From contig CAIVDU010000082.1 in the NCBI GenBank assembly GCA_903904815.1, positions 16,531-80,530 on the forward strand: DNA of 64,000 nt, given 5' to 3'. The DNA is from an uncultured Armatimonadota bacterium. Its GTDB lineage: Bacteria; Armatimonadota; Fimbriimonadia; Fimbriimonadales; Fimbriimonadaceae. A model generated the notes under the pieces. The model saw only the letters and a program-made list of their open reading frames with translations. It did not search any database and was not told the DNA's origin. This document shows, one piece after another, positions 25,586-34,433 of this stretch. Positions within the stretch are counted from its first letter, which is position 1; each line of letters begins with the position of its first letter. Position numbers and translations under genes: made by a program.

Positions 25586-28138
25586 ATGAATCGTTCTATT
25601 CGCACTCTTTGCATTGCGGTCGTCATTCCGCTTCAGTTTGCCATCGCGTCCGCTCAGACCCCGCCCCAGACACCTGGACCGGGCGCCGGACAAGGCCAGC
25701 GCCGTGGGGCAGGTGGCGGCGGCCCCGGAGCTCCCGCGCCCGGCCCTCGCCCATATGCCGACGTAGTCACGAAAGACGCGGTGACTCAAGATGGCCTTTT
25801 CAAGGTCCATCAGATCGACGACAAGGTGCTTTTCGAGATCCCAGCCAAAGCGTTCGGAAGAGACATCCTATGGAAATCCACCACCTCGGGTGGCACCTCG
25901 GATTCCGTTTTCGCTGGACAGTTAGCCGGCCAGGTCGTCGTTCGATTTTCGAAGCACGGCAATAAGGTGTTCATGAAGGAGGCCGATTACGGTCTTCGAG
26001 ACGTGTCCGGGAAAGACGACGGCTATAAGACCAACGTTTCCCTGAACACGGTCGAAACCATCGTCGGTCAGTACCCGGTGGCGGCAGAGGGTCCAAACGG
26101 ATCCGCTGTCATCGACGCGACCGGACTTTTCCTCGGTTCGCCCTCCGACATCGGTTCGCGCCAAAGCAGCGGAGCCGTCGATCCGGCCCGCTCCTACATC
26201 GAAAAGGTCAAGGCATTCCCCACGAACATCGAGGTCAGCAGCACCGAAACGCTCTTGGGTGGCGGTCCCGCTAACCGCTTCGTCGGTGGGTCTGGCGGCG
26301 GTGGCGGCGCAGTGACCGAGCAGGTCCACTACAGCATGGTCGAGCTTCCGGAGAAGCCTCTCAAGGGGCGGCTTTGGGACAGCCGGATCGGCTTCTTCAA
26401 CACCGGATTCGCCACGATCGGCAGCGATAAAAATCGCGTTGACGAGGAGTCTTTCATCACTCGGTTTCCACTCGAGAAGAAAGATCCAACTGCCGCGATT
26501 TCTGAGCCCGTTCAACCCATCGTTTGGTACCTCGGACCGGAAATCCCCAACCGCTGGAAGGAATACGTTCGCAAAGGCCTTCTGGCCTGGAACGAGGCCT
26601 TCGAGGGCGCTGGATTCAAGAACGCCATCGTCGTAAAGGACGCACCAAAGGATCCCGACTGGAGCCCTGAAGACGCCCGGTACTCAGTCGTGCGCTGGTC
26701 GCCGCGAGCAGTCGAGAACGCCTACTCGGGACCGATCGTCGACCCCCGGAGCGGACAAACCATCTCCGCCCAGATGGTCGTGTTCCAAGATGTCTTGAAG
26801 CTCGCCGAGGACTGGTACTACGTCCAATGCGGAGCGATCGACCCCCGCGCCACCAAGATTCCGATGGACGATGCCCTCCAGGGTGACCTCCTCCGCTACG
26901 TGGTTTCCCACGAGGAAGGCCATGCCCTCGGACTTCGCCATAACTGGAAGGCGAGTTCCTGGTACACGATCAAGCAGTTGCGAGATCCTAAGTTCACCAG
27001 CGAGAACGGCGTTTCCGCATCGATCATGGACTACTCCAGGTTCAACTACGTCGCCCAGCCCGGGGACGGAGTCACTCGAGCCATCGGCTTCGTGGGACCT
27101 TACGATAAGTTCGCGATTCAGTGGGGTTACACTCCCATCTCCACCACGAACTCGGAGGACGAGGAACCAATCCTCGATACCTGGCTCGGTAAGCAGGTCA
27201 CCGACGTTCGTCTGCGCTACTGGCCCGAGGGAGACCCGGTCGATTCGGGCGCCCAGAACGAAGACATCAGCAACGACGCCATCGAAGCCGGTCACCTCGG
27301 ATTCAAGAACATCGATCGCATCGCCAAGGACACCCTCCTTGCCTCCACTTCCAAGTTTGGAAAGGATTACTCATCCCTCGCCGAGCTTCAAGGAATGCTG
27401 CTAAGTCAGCGCCTCCAGGAGACGATTCACGTGCTGAAGAACGTGGGCGGCGTCGTCGGCACCGACTGGCATGCTGGCCGAGGCGGCGAGGTCTACGCTC
27501 CAGTCGAGAAGGCTAAGCAAGCTGCCTGCGTGTCATTCCTCCTGGAAGAAGCAGTTCAGCCATCTGCGGCTCTGTATTCCCCCGCGATCTTGAATCGAAT
27601 CGAGAATGGCGGGATTTCACTGAGTATCGCCAACCTTCAAGTTCAGATTCTGGGAAGCCTGCTCTCAGAGCCGAAACTCGTTCGCCTGACCGACTTCGAG
27701 AATCTCAGCGGGGCGAAAGCCTATACCGTGAAGAACCTCGTGTCGGACGTGACCGCTCATGTGTGGTCCGATCTCGATGCGCCCAAAGTCTCGCTGAACT
27801 TCGTTCGACGTTCGTTGGAGCGAAGCTACTTGCGAATCCTCGATTCCAAGATCAACACGACTTCGCCGAGTCTGACCGACATCAAGGCGCTGTCGATCGA
27901 CGCGCTGAAAAAGACAGCGCAGAGAATCGACAAGGCAATCCCTCGCGCCGCTGATGCGGACACAAAGCTCGCCCTCCTGACGAGCCGTGCCGACATCGAG
28001 AAGATCTTGGCGAACAAGTACTCGATCCAAGCGGCGCCTTCTGCTCCTGCTCCGGCCGCTCCCGGTCGACGTGGATTCGACGCGCTCGGTTGCTCCGCGC
28101 AACCGTTCGTTCCGGTCCAATTGAACGACCAGAAGTAG
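25586..28138 (+). CDS. secreted zinc metalloprotease with DUF5117-like architecture
   Basis: An 850-residue protein with a signal peptide (residues 1-24, cut near ASAQT) and a Gly/Pro-rich linker to about residue 55. The zinc site HEEGHALGLRH is at 442-452, with His442, His446 and His452 as ligands and Glu443 as base: the extended HExxHxxGxxH form of metzincin-type peptidases. The flanking domains resemble DUF5118/DUF5117 and the long C-terminal domain found in these large bacterial proteases. It probably degrades extracellular or periplasmic protein. The start follows a hairpin that covers the ribosome site. It stands alone, with a hairpin 11 bp past its stop. Confidence 0.9.
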   Translation: MNRSIRTLCIAVVIPLQFAIASAQTPPQTPGPGAGQGQRRGAGGGGPGAPAPGPRPYADVVTKDAVTQDGLFKVHQIDDKVLFEIPAKAFGRDILWKSTTSGGTSDSVFAGQLAGQVVVRFSKHGNKVFMKEADYGLRDVSGKDDGYKTNVSLNTVETIVGQYPVAAEGPNGSAVIDATGLFLGSPSDIGSRQSSGAVDPARSYIEKVKAFPTNIEVSSTETLLGGGPANRFVGGSGGGGGAVTEQVHYSMVELPEKPLKGRLWDSRIGFFNTGFATIGSDKNRVDEESFITRFPLEKKDPTAAISEPVQPIVWYLGPEIPNRWKEYVRKGLLAWNEAFEGAGFKNAIVVKDAPKDPDWSPEDARYSVVRWSPRAVENAYSGPIVDPRSGQTISAQMVVFQDVLKLAEDWYYVQCGAIDPRATKIPMDDALQGDLLRYVVSHEEGHALGLRHNWKASSWYTIKQLRDPKFTSENGVSASIMDYSRFNYVAQPGDGVTRAIGFVGPYDKFAIQWGYTPISTTNSEDEEPILDTWLGKQVTDVRLRYWPEGDPVDSGAQNEDISNDAIEAGHLGFKNIDRIAKDTLLASTSKFGKDYSSLAELQGMLLSQRLQETIHVLKNVGGVVGTDWHAGRGGEVYAPVEKAKQAACVSFLLEEAVQPSAALYSPAILNRIENGGISLSIANLQVQILGSLLSEPKLVRLTDFENLSGAKAYTVKNLVSDVTAHVWSDLDAPKVSLNFVRRSLERSYLRILDSKINTTSPSLTDIKALSIDALKKTAQRIDKAIPRAADADTKLALLTSRADIEKILANKYSIQAAPSAPAPAAPGRRGFDALGCSAQPFVPVQLNDQK

Positions 28139-28149
28139 GTCGTAGAATC

Positions 28150-28184
28150 CCCCATCATCGAACCCTTCAGGCTCGATGATGGGG
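28150..28184 (+). terminator. hairpin after the metalloprotease gene
   Basis: CCCCATCATCGA (28150-28161) pairs perfectly with TCGATGATGGGG (28173-28184), with an 11-nt loop. There is no T run after it, so it may be a weak terminator or mRNA 3'-end stabiliser. Confidence 0.55.
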
Positions 28185-28267
28185 AAGTTCTGGTCCATTC
28201 TGACCAAATCTTAGAGTTTAGATACTTACGATCGTCCCGTTCGGGGTAAATTTCGACGACCCCTTCT

Positions 28268-29554
28268 ATGGCCGATTGGACTCCCGACCAAGTTCTCGCC
28301 CTTGCGCCCGATGCCGCGTCGGCCCAAGCCGGGCGAGGAATCGCCAATCCATCCAAGTGGGCCAGTCTCGGCTCCGACGGCGTCTTCGCGTGGGGTGAGG
28401 CAAAGGGAAGCGGGGCTAACCCGTATCAAACCGCCATCGACCTTTCCGAACCTGCCTTCAAATGTTCTTGCCCTAGTCGGAAGTTCCCTTGCAAGCACGG
28501 TCTAGGCCTGTTCCTTCTTTTCTCCCAGGACACCGTGAGTCCGGCAACGCGTCCGATTTGGGTTGAAGAGTGGTCCCAAAAACGGGTTGCTCGAAGCGAA
28601 AATTCGGCGAAGCCAAAAGAACCTTCCGATCCGGTTGCTCAAGAGAAGCGAGCCGCCAAACGGGACGACCGAATCGCCGAGGGGCTTCGTGACTGCTCCA
28701 TGTGGCTCAAGGACACCGTCCGCCAGGGTCTTTCCCACGCAACGCTCGCGCAGCCCAAACACTGGGAGAGCTTTGCCGCTCGCATGGCCGACGCGCAAGC
28801 GCCCGGCATCCGCCGGAGGCTTCTCGAAATGGGGCGTCTCGTGAACTCGGGTTCCGGATGGGCCGAGCGGGTTCTGGAGGAAGCTGCCGAGATCTACCTG
28901 GTGACCGAAGCATTCTCGCGGCTGGACGCGCTGCCGGAACCGGTTCGCGCCGACGTGAGAGCAGTGATAGGGGTCCCCGTTCGGAAGGAAGATCTCCAAG
29001 GACTTCAACCGGTGAACGACTTCTGGCTTGTCGCTGCCCAGCGCATTTGGGAAGAAGATCGAATCTCCATCCAGCGCACCTGGCTTTACGGCTTCGGCAC
29101 GAAAAAATGGGCGATGGTGCTCTCCATTGCCGCCCAGGGCCAGGGGTTCGACCCACCCTTAGTCACCGGGACCGTTTTCAACTCTGACCTCGTCTTTCAC
29201 CCCGGTGGTTGGCCCCTGAGAGCCGCTCCTCAGGAGAGGATTGACTCGCCGTCGGCACTTCCCCCAGAGGGAACCGTCACCCAAATGCTCGACCAGTTTT
29301 CGCTGGCCCTGGCTGCAAACCCTTGGATCGAAGCCTTTCCCGTCTCCATTCACGAGGCAACGTTGGGTCAGGACGAGCAGCGCTGGTTCGTTGTGGACTC
29401 CGAGGGGGTAAGCCTGCCGCTCGATTCTTCAACGCCAGTCTGGGATCTGCTGGCGATCACCGGTGGAAATCCGGCGTCACTCCTCGGAGAATGGGACGGA
29501 AGAGTATTCCGTCCGCTAACCGTCATGTGTGACCGGAGGTACCGGCGTATATGA
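28268..29554 (+). CDS. SWIM zinc-finger protein of the MoxR-VWA cassette
   Basis: 428 residues. The SWIM zinc finger is Cys66, Cys68, Cys75 and His77 (CSCPSRKFPCKH), in the expected CxCx(n)CxH form. Upstream of it is a stretch typical of this group (RGIANPSKWASLG and VFAWGEAKGSG). The remainder is alpha/beta without a known motif. SWIM domains bind DNA or proteins. It is the first gene of a five-gene unit and its stop overlaps the next start as ATGA. In other genomes SWIM proteins of this type sit with the same neighbours. Confidence 0.85.
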   Translation: MADWTPDQVLALAPDAASAQAGRGIANPSKWASLGSDGVFAWGEAKGSGANPYQTAIDLSEPAFKCSCPSRKFPCKHGLGLFLLFSQDTVSPATRPIWVEEWSQKRVARSENSAKPKEPSDPVAQEKRAAKRDDRIAEGLRDCSMWLKDTVRQGLSHATLAQPKHWESFAARMADAQAPGIRRRLLEMGRLVNSGSGWAERVLEEAAEIYLVTEAFSRLDALPEPVRADVRAVIGVPVRKEDLQGLQPVNDFWLVAAQRIWEEDRISIQRTWLYGFGTKKWAMVLSIAAQGQGFDPPLVTGTVFNSDLVFHPGGWPLRAAPQERIDSPSALPPEGTVTQMLDQFSLALAANPWIEAFPVSIHEATLGQDEQRWFVVDSEGVSLPLDSSTPVWDLLAITGGNPASLLGEWDGRVFRPLTVMCDRRYRRI

Positions 29555-30978
29555 CCCCGGATCTCTGGAAGCAACTAGCCGCGTCGGCCCTAATCGGCGC
29601 CGGACGTCAAACGCCAACTTTTGCAGAGGATGCCCCCGGAATCGACCCCGAGTCTCAACTCTTGGGCCTGGCCGCGATGACCTCGGTGAGTCGGCGGGCC
29701 GGATGGCTCCCCATCTCACCCCAACTAACCCCGATCTCCCCACCGCCCGAAGAACCGCTCCCAGTCATTTGGGCAGCCGAAGTTCACCTTCATCACTTGT
29801 TAGCGGGGTACAAGAGCCTCCTCATGGAATGGTTGACTGAGGCCGTCCGTTGCCACGTAGTCGCTCCGCCTTCCAGTCACTCTGCCCTCCTCGAGTTGGC
29901 CCTCGCCAAGAAAGAAAGTCGGGACTTGATCCTCGCCGCCGTGGGAGCAAAGGGTCGGTGGCTCGCCGGCCTGAATCCGAGATGGAATGAGCTTCTGACG
30001 GAAATCGATCGCGAAGAAGATTGGGATTCGGGGGGACTCCACCGCCGAACACAGTCGCTTTTCTCACTGCGAAAGTCCGATCCAGATTCCGCCCGCAAGC
30101 TTCTCGAACAGTCTTGGCCGGAAGAACCTTCACTCGAACGAGCTACGTTTCTGGCCGTCTTAGAGACGGGTCTCAGCGAACTCGATAAGGCGCTCCTGGA
30201 ACGAGCTTTGACCGACAAGAGCATCGCGGTGAAGAGAACCGCCGTTCGACTGCTCTGCCAGATTCCCGGAAGCTCGATCTCCCAACAGGCTCATGAGCTT
30301 GCCTTCTCCTCCGTCAGTCTCTACAGATCCATCACCGGAACCAAAATCGAAATCCAACTCACCTCGGAAGAGCCGACCCCGTTCGACAACCTTGACGACG
30401 CCGTACCGGGCGCCGGAGTGAGAGCGGCGAAGCTTGCCCGAATCATCGGCTGTGTCTCTCCCGCCGACTGGCAACAAGAGACCGGGCGATCCATGGGCGA
30501 GTTGCACCAGATGGTGGGTCGGCACGAATTTGCCGACGTCGTTAGGCGGGGACTCGAACTTTCGGCGATTCGCTTCAAAGATCGCTCCGCCGCAGAGGCC
30601 CTCTTTCGTATCTGGGTGGACAAGCCGCAGCCGGCGTTGCCGGAGGTTCTCCCCTTGGTGAGTGAGAAAGGGGTGGACGAGGCTCGTATCCGACTGATTC
30701 AATCCAAGGATCGCGCGGCGCCGATGCTGCTCCACTGGAGCCAGCCTTGGAGTGCGGGCGCCTCTCAAGCCTTTCTGGCCAGGTTTCTCTCGCCCGATCA
30801 GGGGCCGCTCGGGCAGATTGAACCTTCCGAGGCCGCCCGTCGACTCAATCCGGACTCCATCCCCTCCGCACTTGAATCGATCCCTTCCGAGATGGAGCGA
30901 ACGCTCAAGAGCTGGCTCGAAATTCTCCCCATGAGACACGACATGATCCAAACGATCCGCAGGAACGCGAACCGATGA
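29551..30978 (+). CDS. DUF5691-family helical-repeat protein
   Basis: 475 residues starting MTPDLWKQLAASALIGAGRQ, a start typical of DUF5691. It is rich in helices; the region around TFLAVLETGLSELDKALL and DKSIAVKRTAVRLLC has HEAT-like repeat spacing. No catalytic motif is visible. It is coupled by 4-bp overlaps on both sides, to the SWIM protein before it and the MoxR ATPase after it. I infer a scaffold or adaptor role; the biochemical function is unknown. Confidence 0.8.
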   Translation: MTPDLWKQLAASALIGAGRQTPTFAEDAPGIDPESQLLGLAAMTSVSRRAGWLPISPQLTPISPPPEEPLPVIWAAEVHLHHLLAGYKSLLMEWLTEAVRCHVVAPPSSHSALLELALAKKESRDLILAAVGAKGRWLAGLNPRWNELLTEIDREEDWDSGGLHRRTQSLFSLRKSDPDSARKLLEQSWPEEPSLERATFLAVLETGLSELDKALLERALTDKSIAVKRTAVRLLCQIPGSSISQQAHELAFSSVSLYRSITGTKIEIQLTSEEPTPFDNLDDAVPGAGVRAAKLARIIGCVSPADWQQETGRSMGELHQMVGRHEFADVVRRGLELSAIRFKDRSAAEALFRIWVDKPQPALPEVLPLVSEKGVDEARIRLIQSKDRAAPMLLHWSQPWSAGASQAFLARFLSPDQGPLGQIEPSEAARRLNPDSIPSALESIPSEMERTLKSWLEILPMRHDMIQTIRRNANR

Positions 30979-32054
30979 GCAACCTACTACGAGAGCACGC
31001 AGAACAGGCCTTTGCCCACGAGTTGGAGGAGATCGGCCGAGCCGACGGTAGGGCTAGGCCTCCGAAATGGCGCCTATCGCCGTGGGCCGTCACCACCTAC
31101 ATTCTCGGCGGAACCCTTCCAAACGGCTTCGAAGTCACCCCGAAGTATGTGGGAAGCCGACGCCTGATCGAGACCGCCGTCGCTACCCTCGCCACTGATC
31201 GCGCACTTCTGCTTCTCGGCGTCCCTGGAACGGCGAAGACCTGGCTGTCCGAGCACTTGGCTGCTGCCATCTCGGGAGATTCCACCATGCTAGTGCAGGG
31301 AACGGCTGGCACTGGCGAGGAAGCGGTACGGTTCGGCTGGAACTACGCCCGATTGCTGGCGGAAGGCCCATCCCCGGCCGCCATGGTCGCCAGCCCCGTC
31401 ATGCGGGCCATGACCGAAGGGAAGATCGCCCGCATCGAAGAGCTCACCCGAATCTCCTCCGAAGTCCAAGACGCCCTCATCACCATTCTGTCGGAAAAGA
31501 CACTGCCCGTCTCCGAGCTTGATATCGAGATTCAGGCAGTGAAGGGATTCAACGTGATTGCCACCGCTAACGATCGAGACCGCGGTGTCAATGAACTCTC
31601 AAGTGCCCTTCGACGTCGCTTCAACACGATCGTTCTGCCCCTGCCCGAGACGCTGGAAGAGGAGATGCAAATCGTGAGCCAGCGAGCCGCCGCAATCGGT
31701 CGTGCGCTTGAGCTTCCTGCCGAAGCGCCCTCGCTCGAACAGGTGCGCCGTTTAGTCACCATCTTCCGGGAACTTCGGGCCGGAGTCACCCAGGACGGCA
31801 AGACTCGATTGAAGGTTCCTAGCGGCACCCTCAGCACTGCGGAAGCGATCTCTGTGCTCAACAACGGTCAAGCCCTTGCTGCCCACTTTGGAGACGGCAC
31901 ATTGCGAGCTGCCGATTTGGCCGCCGGTCTCGTCGGCGCGGTCGTTAAGGACCCCACGAACGATCCCGCGATCTGGAAGGAGTACCTCGAGACCGTGGTG
32001 CGTGAACGCGACGGTTGGAAGGATTTGTATCGGGCTTGTAAAGAGGTCGGGTAA
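30975..32054 (+). CDS. MoxR-type AAA+ ATPase
   Basis: 359 residues. Walker A is GVPGTAKT at 82-89 and Walker B is the IARIEELTR stretch at 151-159. Sensor 1 is VIATAND (Asn199). ALRRRF at 211-216 carries arginines that can reach the neighbouring subunit. MoxR ATPases form hexamers that remodel a client together with a VWA-domain partner, and that partner is encoded 2.4 kb downstream. Start overlaps the previous stop as ATGA. The helix after Walker A carries the usual aromatic residue (TWLSEHLA). Confidence 0.93.
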   Translation: MSNLLREHAEQAFAHELEEIGRADGRARPPKWRLSPWAVTTYILGGTLPNGFEVTPKYVGSRRLIETAVATLATDRALLLLGVPGTAKTWLSEHLAAAISGDSTMLVQGTAGTGEEAVRFGWNYARLLAEGPSPAAMVASPVMRAMTEGKIARIEELTRISSEVQDALITILSEKTLPVSELDIEIQAVKGFNVIATANDRDRGVNELSSALRRRFNTIVLPLPETLEEEMQIVSQRAAAIGRALELPAEAPSLEQVRRLVTIFRELRAGVTQDGKTRLKVPSGTLSTAEAISVLNNGQALAAHFGDGTLRAADLAAGLVGAVVKDPTNDPAIWKEYLETVVRERDGWKDLYRACKEVG

Positions 32055-32057
32055 TCA

Positions 32058-34277
32058 ATGGGTGAAGTCCGGATCTTCGGGATCCGGCACCATGGCCCGG
32101 GCTCGTCGAGGAGCTTGTTATCGGCTCTAAGCGCGTTTCAGCCCGATGCGGTGCTGATCGAAGCGCCGGCCGACGCAGAGGCAGGACTTCAATTCGTGGG
32201 TCGAACAGGCCTCGTGCCACCGGTGGCTCTGCTCGTCTACGCGTTGGACCACCCGACTCGCAGCAACTTCTATCCTCAAACGATCTTCTCACCCGAATGG
32301 AACGCGGCCCAATTCGCATTTAGCAACGGCCTGATTCTTCGAGCAATCGATCTCCCCGCTGCCATACGTCTCGCCGACCCTCCTAGTGAGGAGCCAGAGG
32401 ATTCCGAGGATAAATTGCTTCCGACCACGAATCAGGACCCGTTTACCCTCCTTGCCGAGGCAAGCGGATATGCGGACGGCGAGTCTTGGTGGGAGCACCT
32501 TGTCGAAGAGCGATCCGATCCCACCGATCTGTTTCAGGCAATTACCGAGCTCATGACTTCGCTTCGCGAAGCCACTCGTGAAGATTCCGATCCTTGGGAA
32601 GTCAGGCGCGAAGCGCACATGCGGCTCGCCGTCCGAAAAGCCGAGTCAGAAGGATTTTCGAGGATCGCCGTCGTTTGCGGGGCTTGGCACGTTCCCGCCT
32701 TATTGAAAAAGTCCTCTGTCTCGGCCGACCAGTCGACTCTGAAAGGGTTGCCAAAACTTAAGACCACCGCGACCTGGGTGCCTTACACCTACGAACGAAT
32801 CAGCTACGCCAGCGGGTACGGAGCCGGGATCCGATCACCCGGCTATTACGAGCATCTCTGGCACTCCTCTCCCGAGACGATGGCCCAACGATGGTTGCTG
32901 AAGACGGCCAGACTTTTGCGAGAGGAAGGATTCGATGCCTCGACCGCAAGCGTGATTGAAGCAGTTCGACTGGCCGACGCGCTCAGCGCGGTTAGAGATC
33001 GACCGATGCCCGGCCTGCGCGAACTAGCCGATGCGACAAGATCAGTTCTCACAAACGGGCACGAAGAGCCACTTCAAATCATCCATAGAAAGCTGATTGT
33101 AGGAGTCCGTATCGGACAGGTCCCGTCCGACATTCCAACTGTCCCGCTCCAGTCCGATCTGGAGAGTTTGCAGAAGCGCCTTCGTCTCAAGCCGGAAGCC
33201 TTGGAACGCAAGCTGGAATTGGACCTCCGAAACGAGAACGACTTGGAGCGAAGTCATCTCCTCCATCGACTGGCGATCCTCAAGATCGAATGGGGCCATA
33301 TCCAGACCGTTTCTGGCAAGCGCGGCACCTTCCACGAACATTGGTTGCTACGGTGGCAGCCCGAGATGGCCATGCACGTCATCGAAGCGAGTCGTTGGGG
33401 CGGAACGGTAGAAGCGGCATCCTCTGCCAAAGCACTCGAGCATGCCAAGAGCGCCGACTCCCTCCCCGCCCTGACATCACTGGCTCACGATGTCTTGCTG
33501 GCCGCGCTCGATTCGATCGTGCCCGAGGTCATGCACCGGTTGGAAGATGCGGCGGCGGCCGCCACCGACACGAGATCGTTGCTAGAGGCGTTGCCCGCCT
33601 TAGGGCGCGTCATGCGGTACGGCGACGTGAGAAAGACGAGCGCGGAATCAGTGGGACATGTGTTCTCCTCGATCTTTGTTCGCGCATGCGTCGGCCTTCC
33701 CGCGGCGACAGCCCAACTCGATAACGAGGCCGCTGCGCTGATGGTTGTCGCCATCGACGGTGCGCAATCGGTCGTCTCCCTCATCGCCGACGCCGAGCGA
33801 GAGCAGTTGTGGTTCGATGCCTTGCAGGTCGTCGGCGACCGCGCCGACGTACATCGGCTCGTGTCCGGTAGGGTCGTCCGACTTTTGCTCGACTCCGGCC
33901 GCGTCGACTCGGACGACGCTTCAATGAAGCTGTCTTTGGCAGCCTCAGTTGGCGCGACGCCCTCAGAAACTGCCGCCTGGATCGAAGGTTTCCTCGCCGG
34001 GAGCGGAGCAGTCTTGCTTCATCACGACAAGCTCTGGAACGTCCTCGATGAGTGGGTTTCGAGTTTGGCCGAAGAGCCCTTCATGGAAATTCTGCCCCTG
34101 CTCCGTCGAACCTTTTCGACGTACTCCAAGGGCGAGAGGAGGCAGTTGGGAGAACGCGTGCGAGAGCCAGGTGGAACATCGAAAGCAATCGAGGAGAGTC
34201 TAGACGAGATCAGAGCCGAGCGACCGTTACCCTTGATTCGTTTGATGCTAGGCATAGGAGAGACAGGCGATCGATAA
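32058..34277 (+). CDS. DUF5682-family protein, possible TraB/EreA-like hydrolase fold
   Basis: 739 residues. The N terminus IFGIRHHGPGSSRSLLSAL (His11, His12) leads to PDAVLIEAP (Glu35), and a further His is at GAWHVPALL (His211). The order of His, Glu and distant His resembles the TraB/GumN/erythromycin-esterase-like superfamily, whose members use such residues for hydrolysis; this link is my inference. The C-terminal 400 residues are helical, with a long leucine-rich body. It begins 3 bp after the MoxR stop. It is the largest member of the cassette and the only one with a candidate enzymatic site besides the ATPase. Confidence 0.82.
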   Translation: MGEVRIFGIRHHGPGSSRSLLSALSAFQPDAVLIEAPADAEAGLQFVGRTGLVPPVALLVYALDHPTRSNFYPQTIFSPEWNAAQFAFSNGLILRAIDLPAAIRLADPPSEEPEDSEDKLLPTTNQDPFTLLAEASGYADGESWWEHLVEERSDPTDLFQAITELMTSLREATREDSDPWEVRREAHMRLAVRKAESEGFSRIAVVCGAWHVPALLKKSSVSADQSTLKGLPKLKTTATWVPYTYERISYASGYGAGIRSPGYYEHLWHSSPETMAQRWLLKTARLLREEGFDASTASVIEAVRLADALSAVRDRPMPGLRELADATRSVLTNGHEEPLQIIHRKLIVGVRIGQVPSDIPTVPLQSDLESLQKRLRLKPEALERKLELDLRNENDLERSHLLHRLAILKIEWGHIQTVSGKRGTFHEHWLLRWQPEMAMHVIEASRWGGTVEAASSAKALEHAKSADSLPALTSLAHDVLLAALDSIVPEVMHRLEDAAAAATDTRSLLEALPALGRVMRYGDVRKTSAESVGHVFSSIFVRACVGLPAATAQLDNEAAALMVVAIDGAQSVVSLIADAEREQLWFDALQVVGDRADVHRLVSGRVVRLLLDSGRVDSDDASMKLSLAASVGATPSETAAWIEGFLAGSGAVLLHHDKLWNVLDEWVSSLAEEPFMEILPLLRRTFSTYSKGERRQLGERVREPGGTSKAIEESLDEIRAERPLPLIRLMLGIGETGDR

Positions 34278-34433
34278 AGTCCACCAATTTGTAAGGAGTG
34301 CCCTCTCCAGCAGCGGAGCGGTGCGCTCGGGAGGGAAGGGAGGGGAAGAAACAGACCCTGTGACCGAAGCGATTTCCAGTGATTCCCGACCATATCGAAT
34401 TGTCCCCAACGGTCGCGTGACTCAGGAGGCCCT

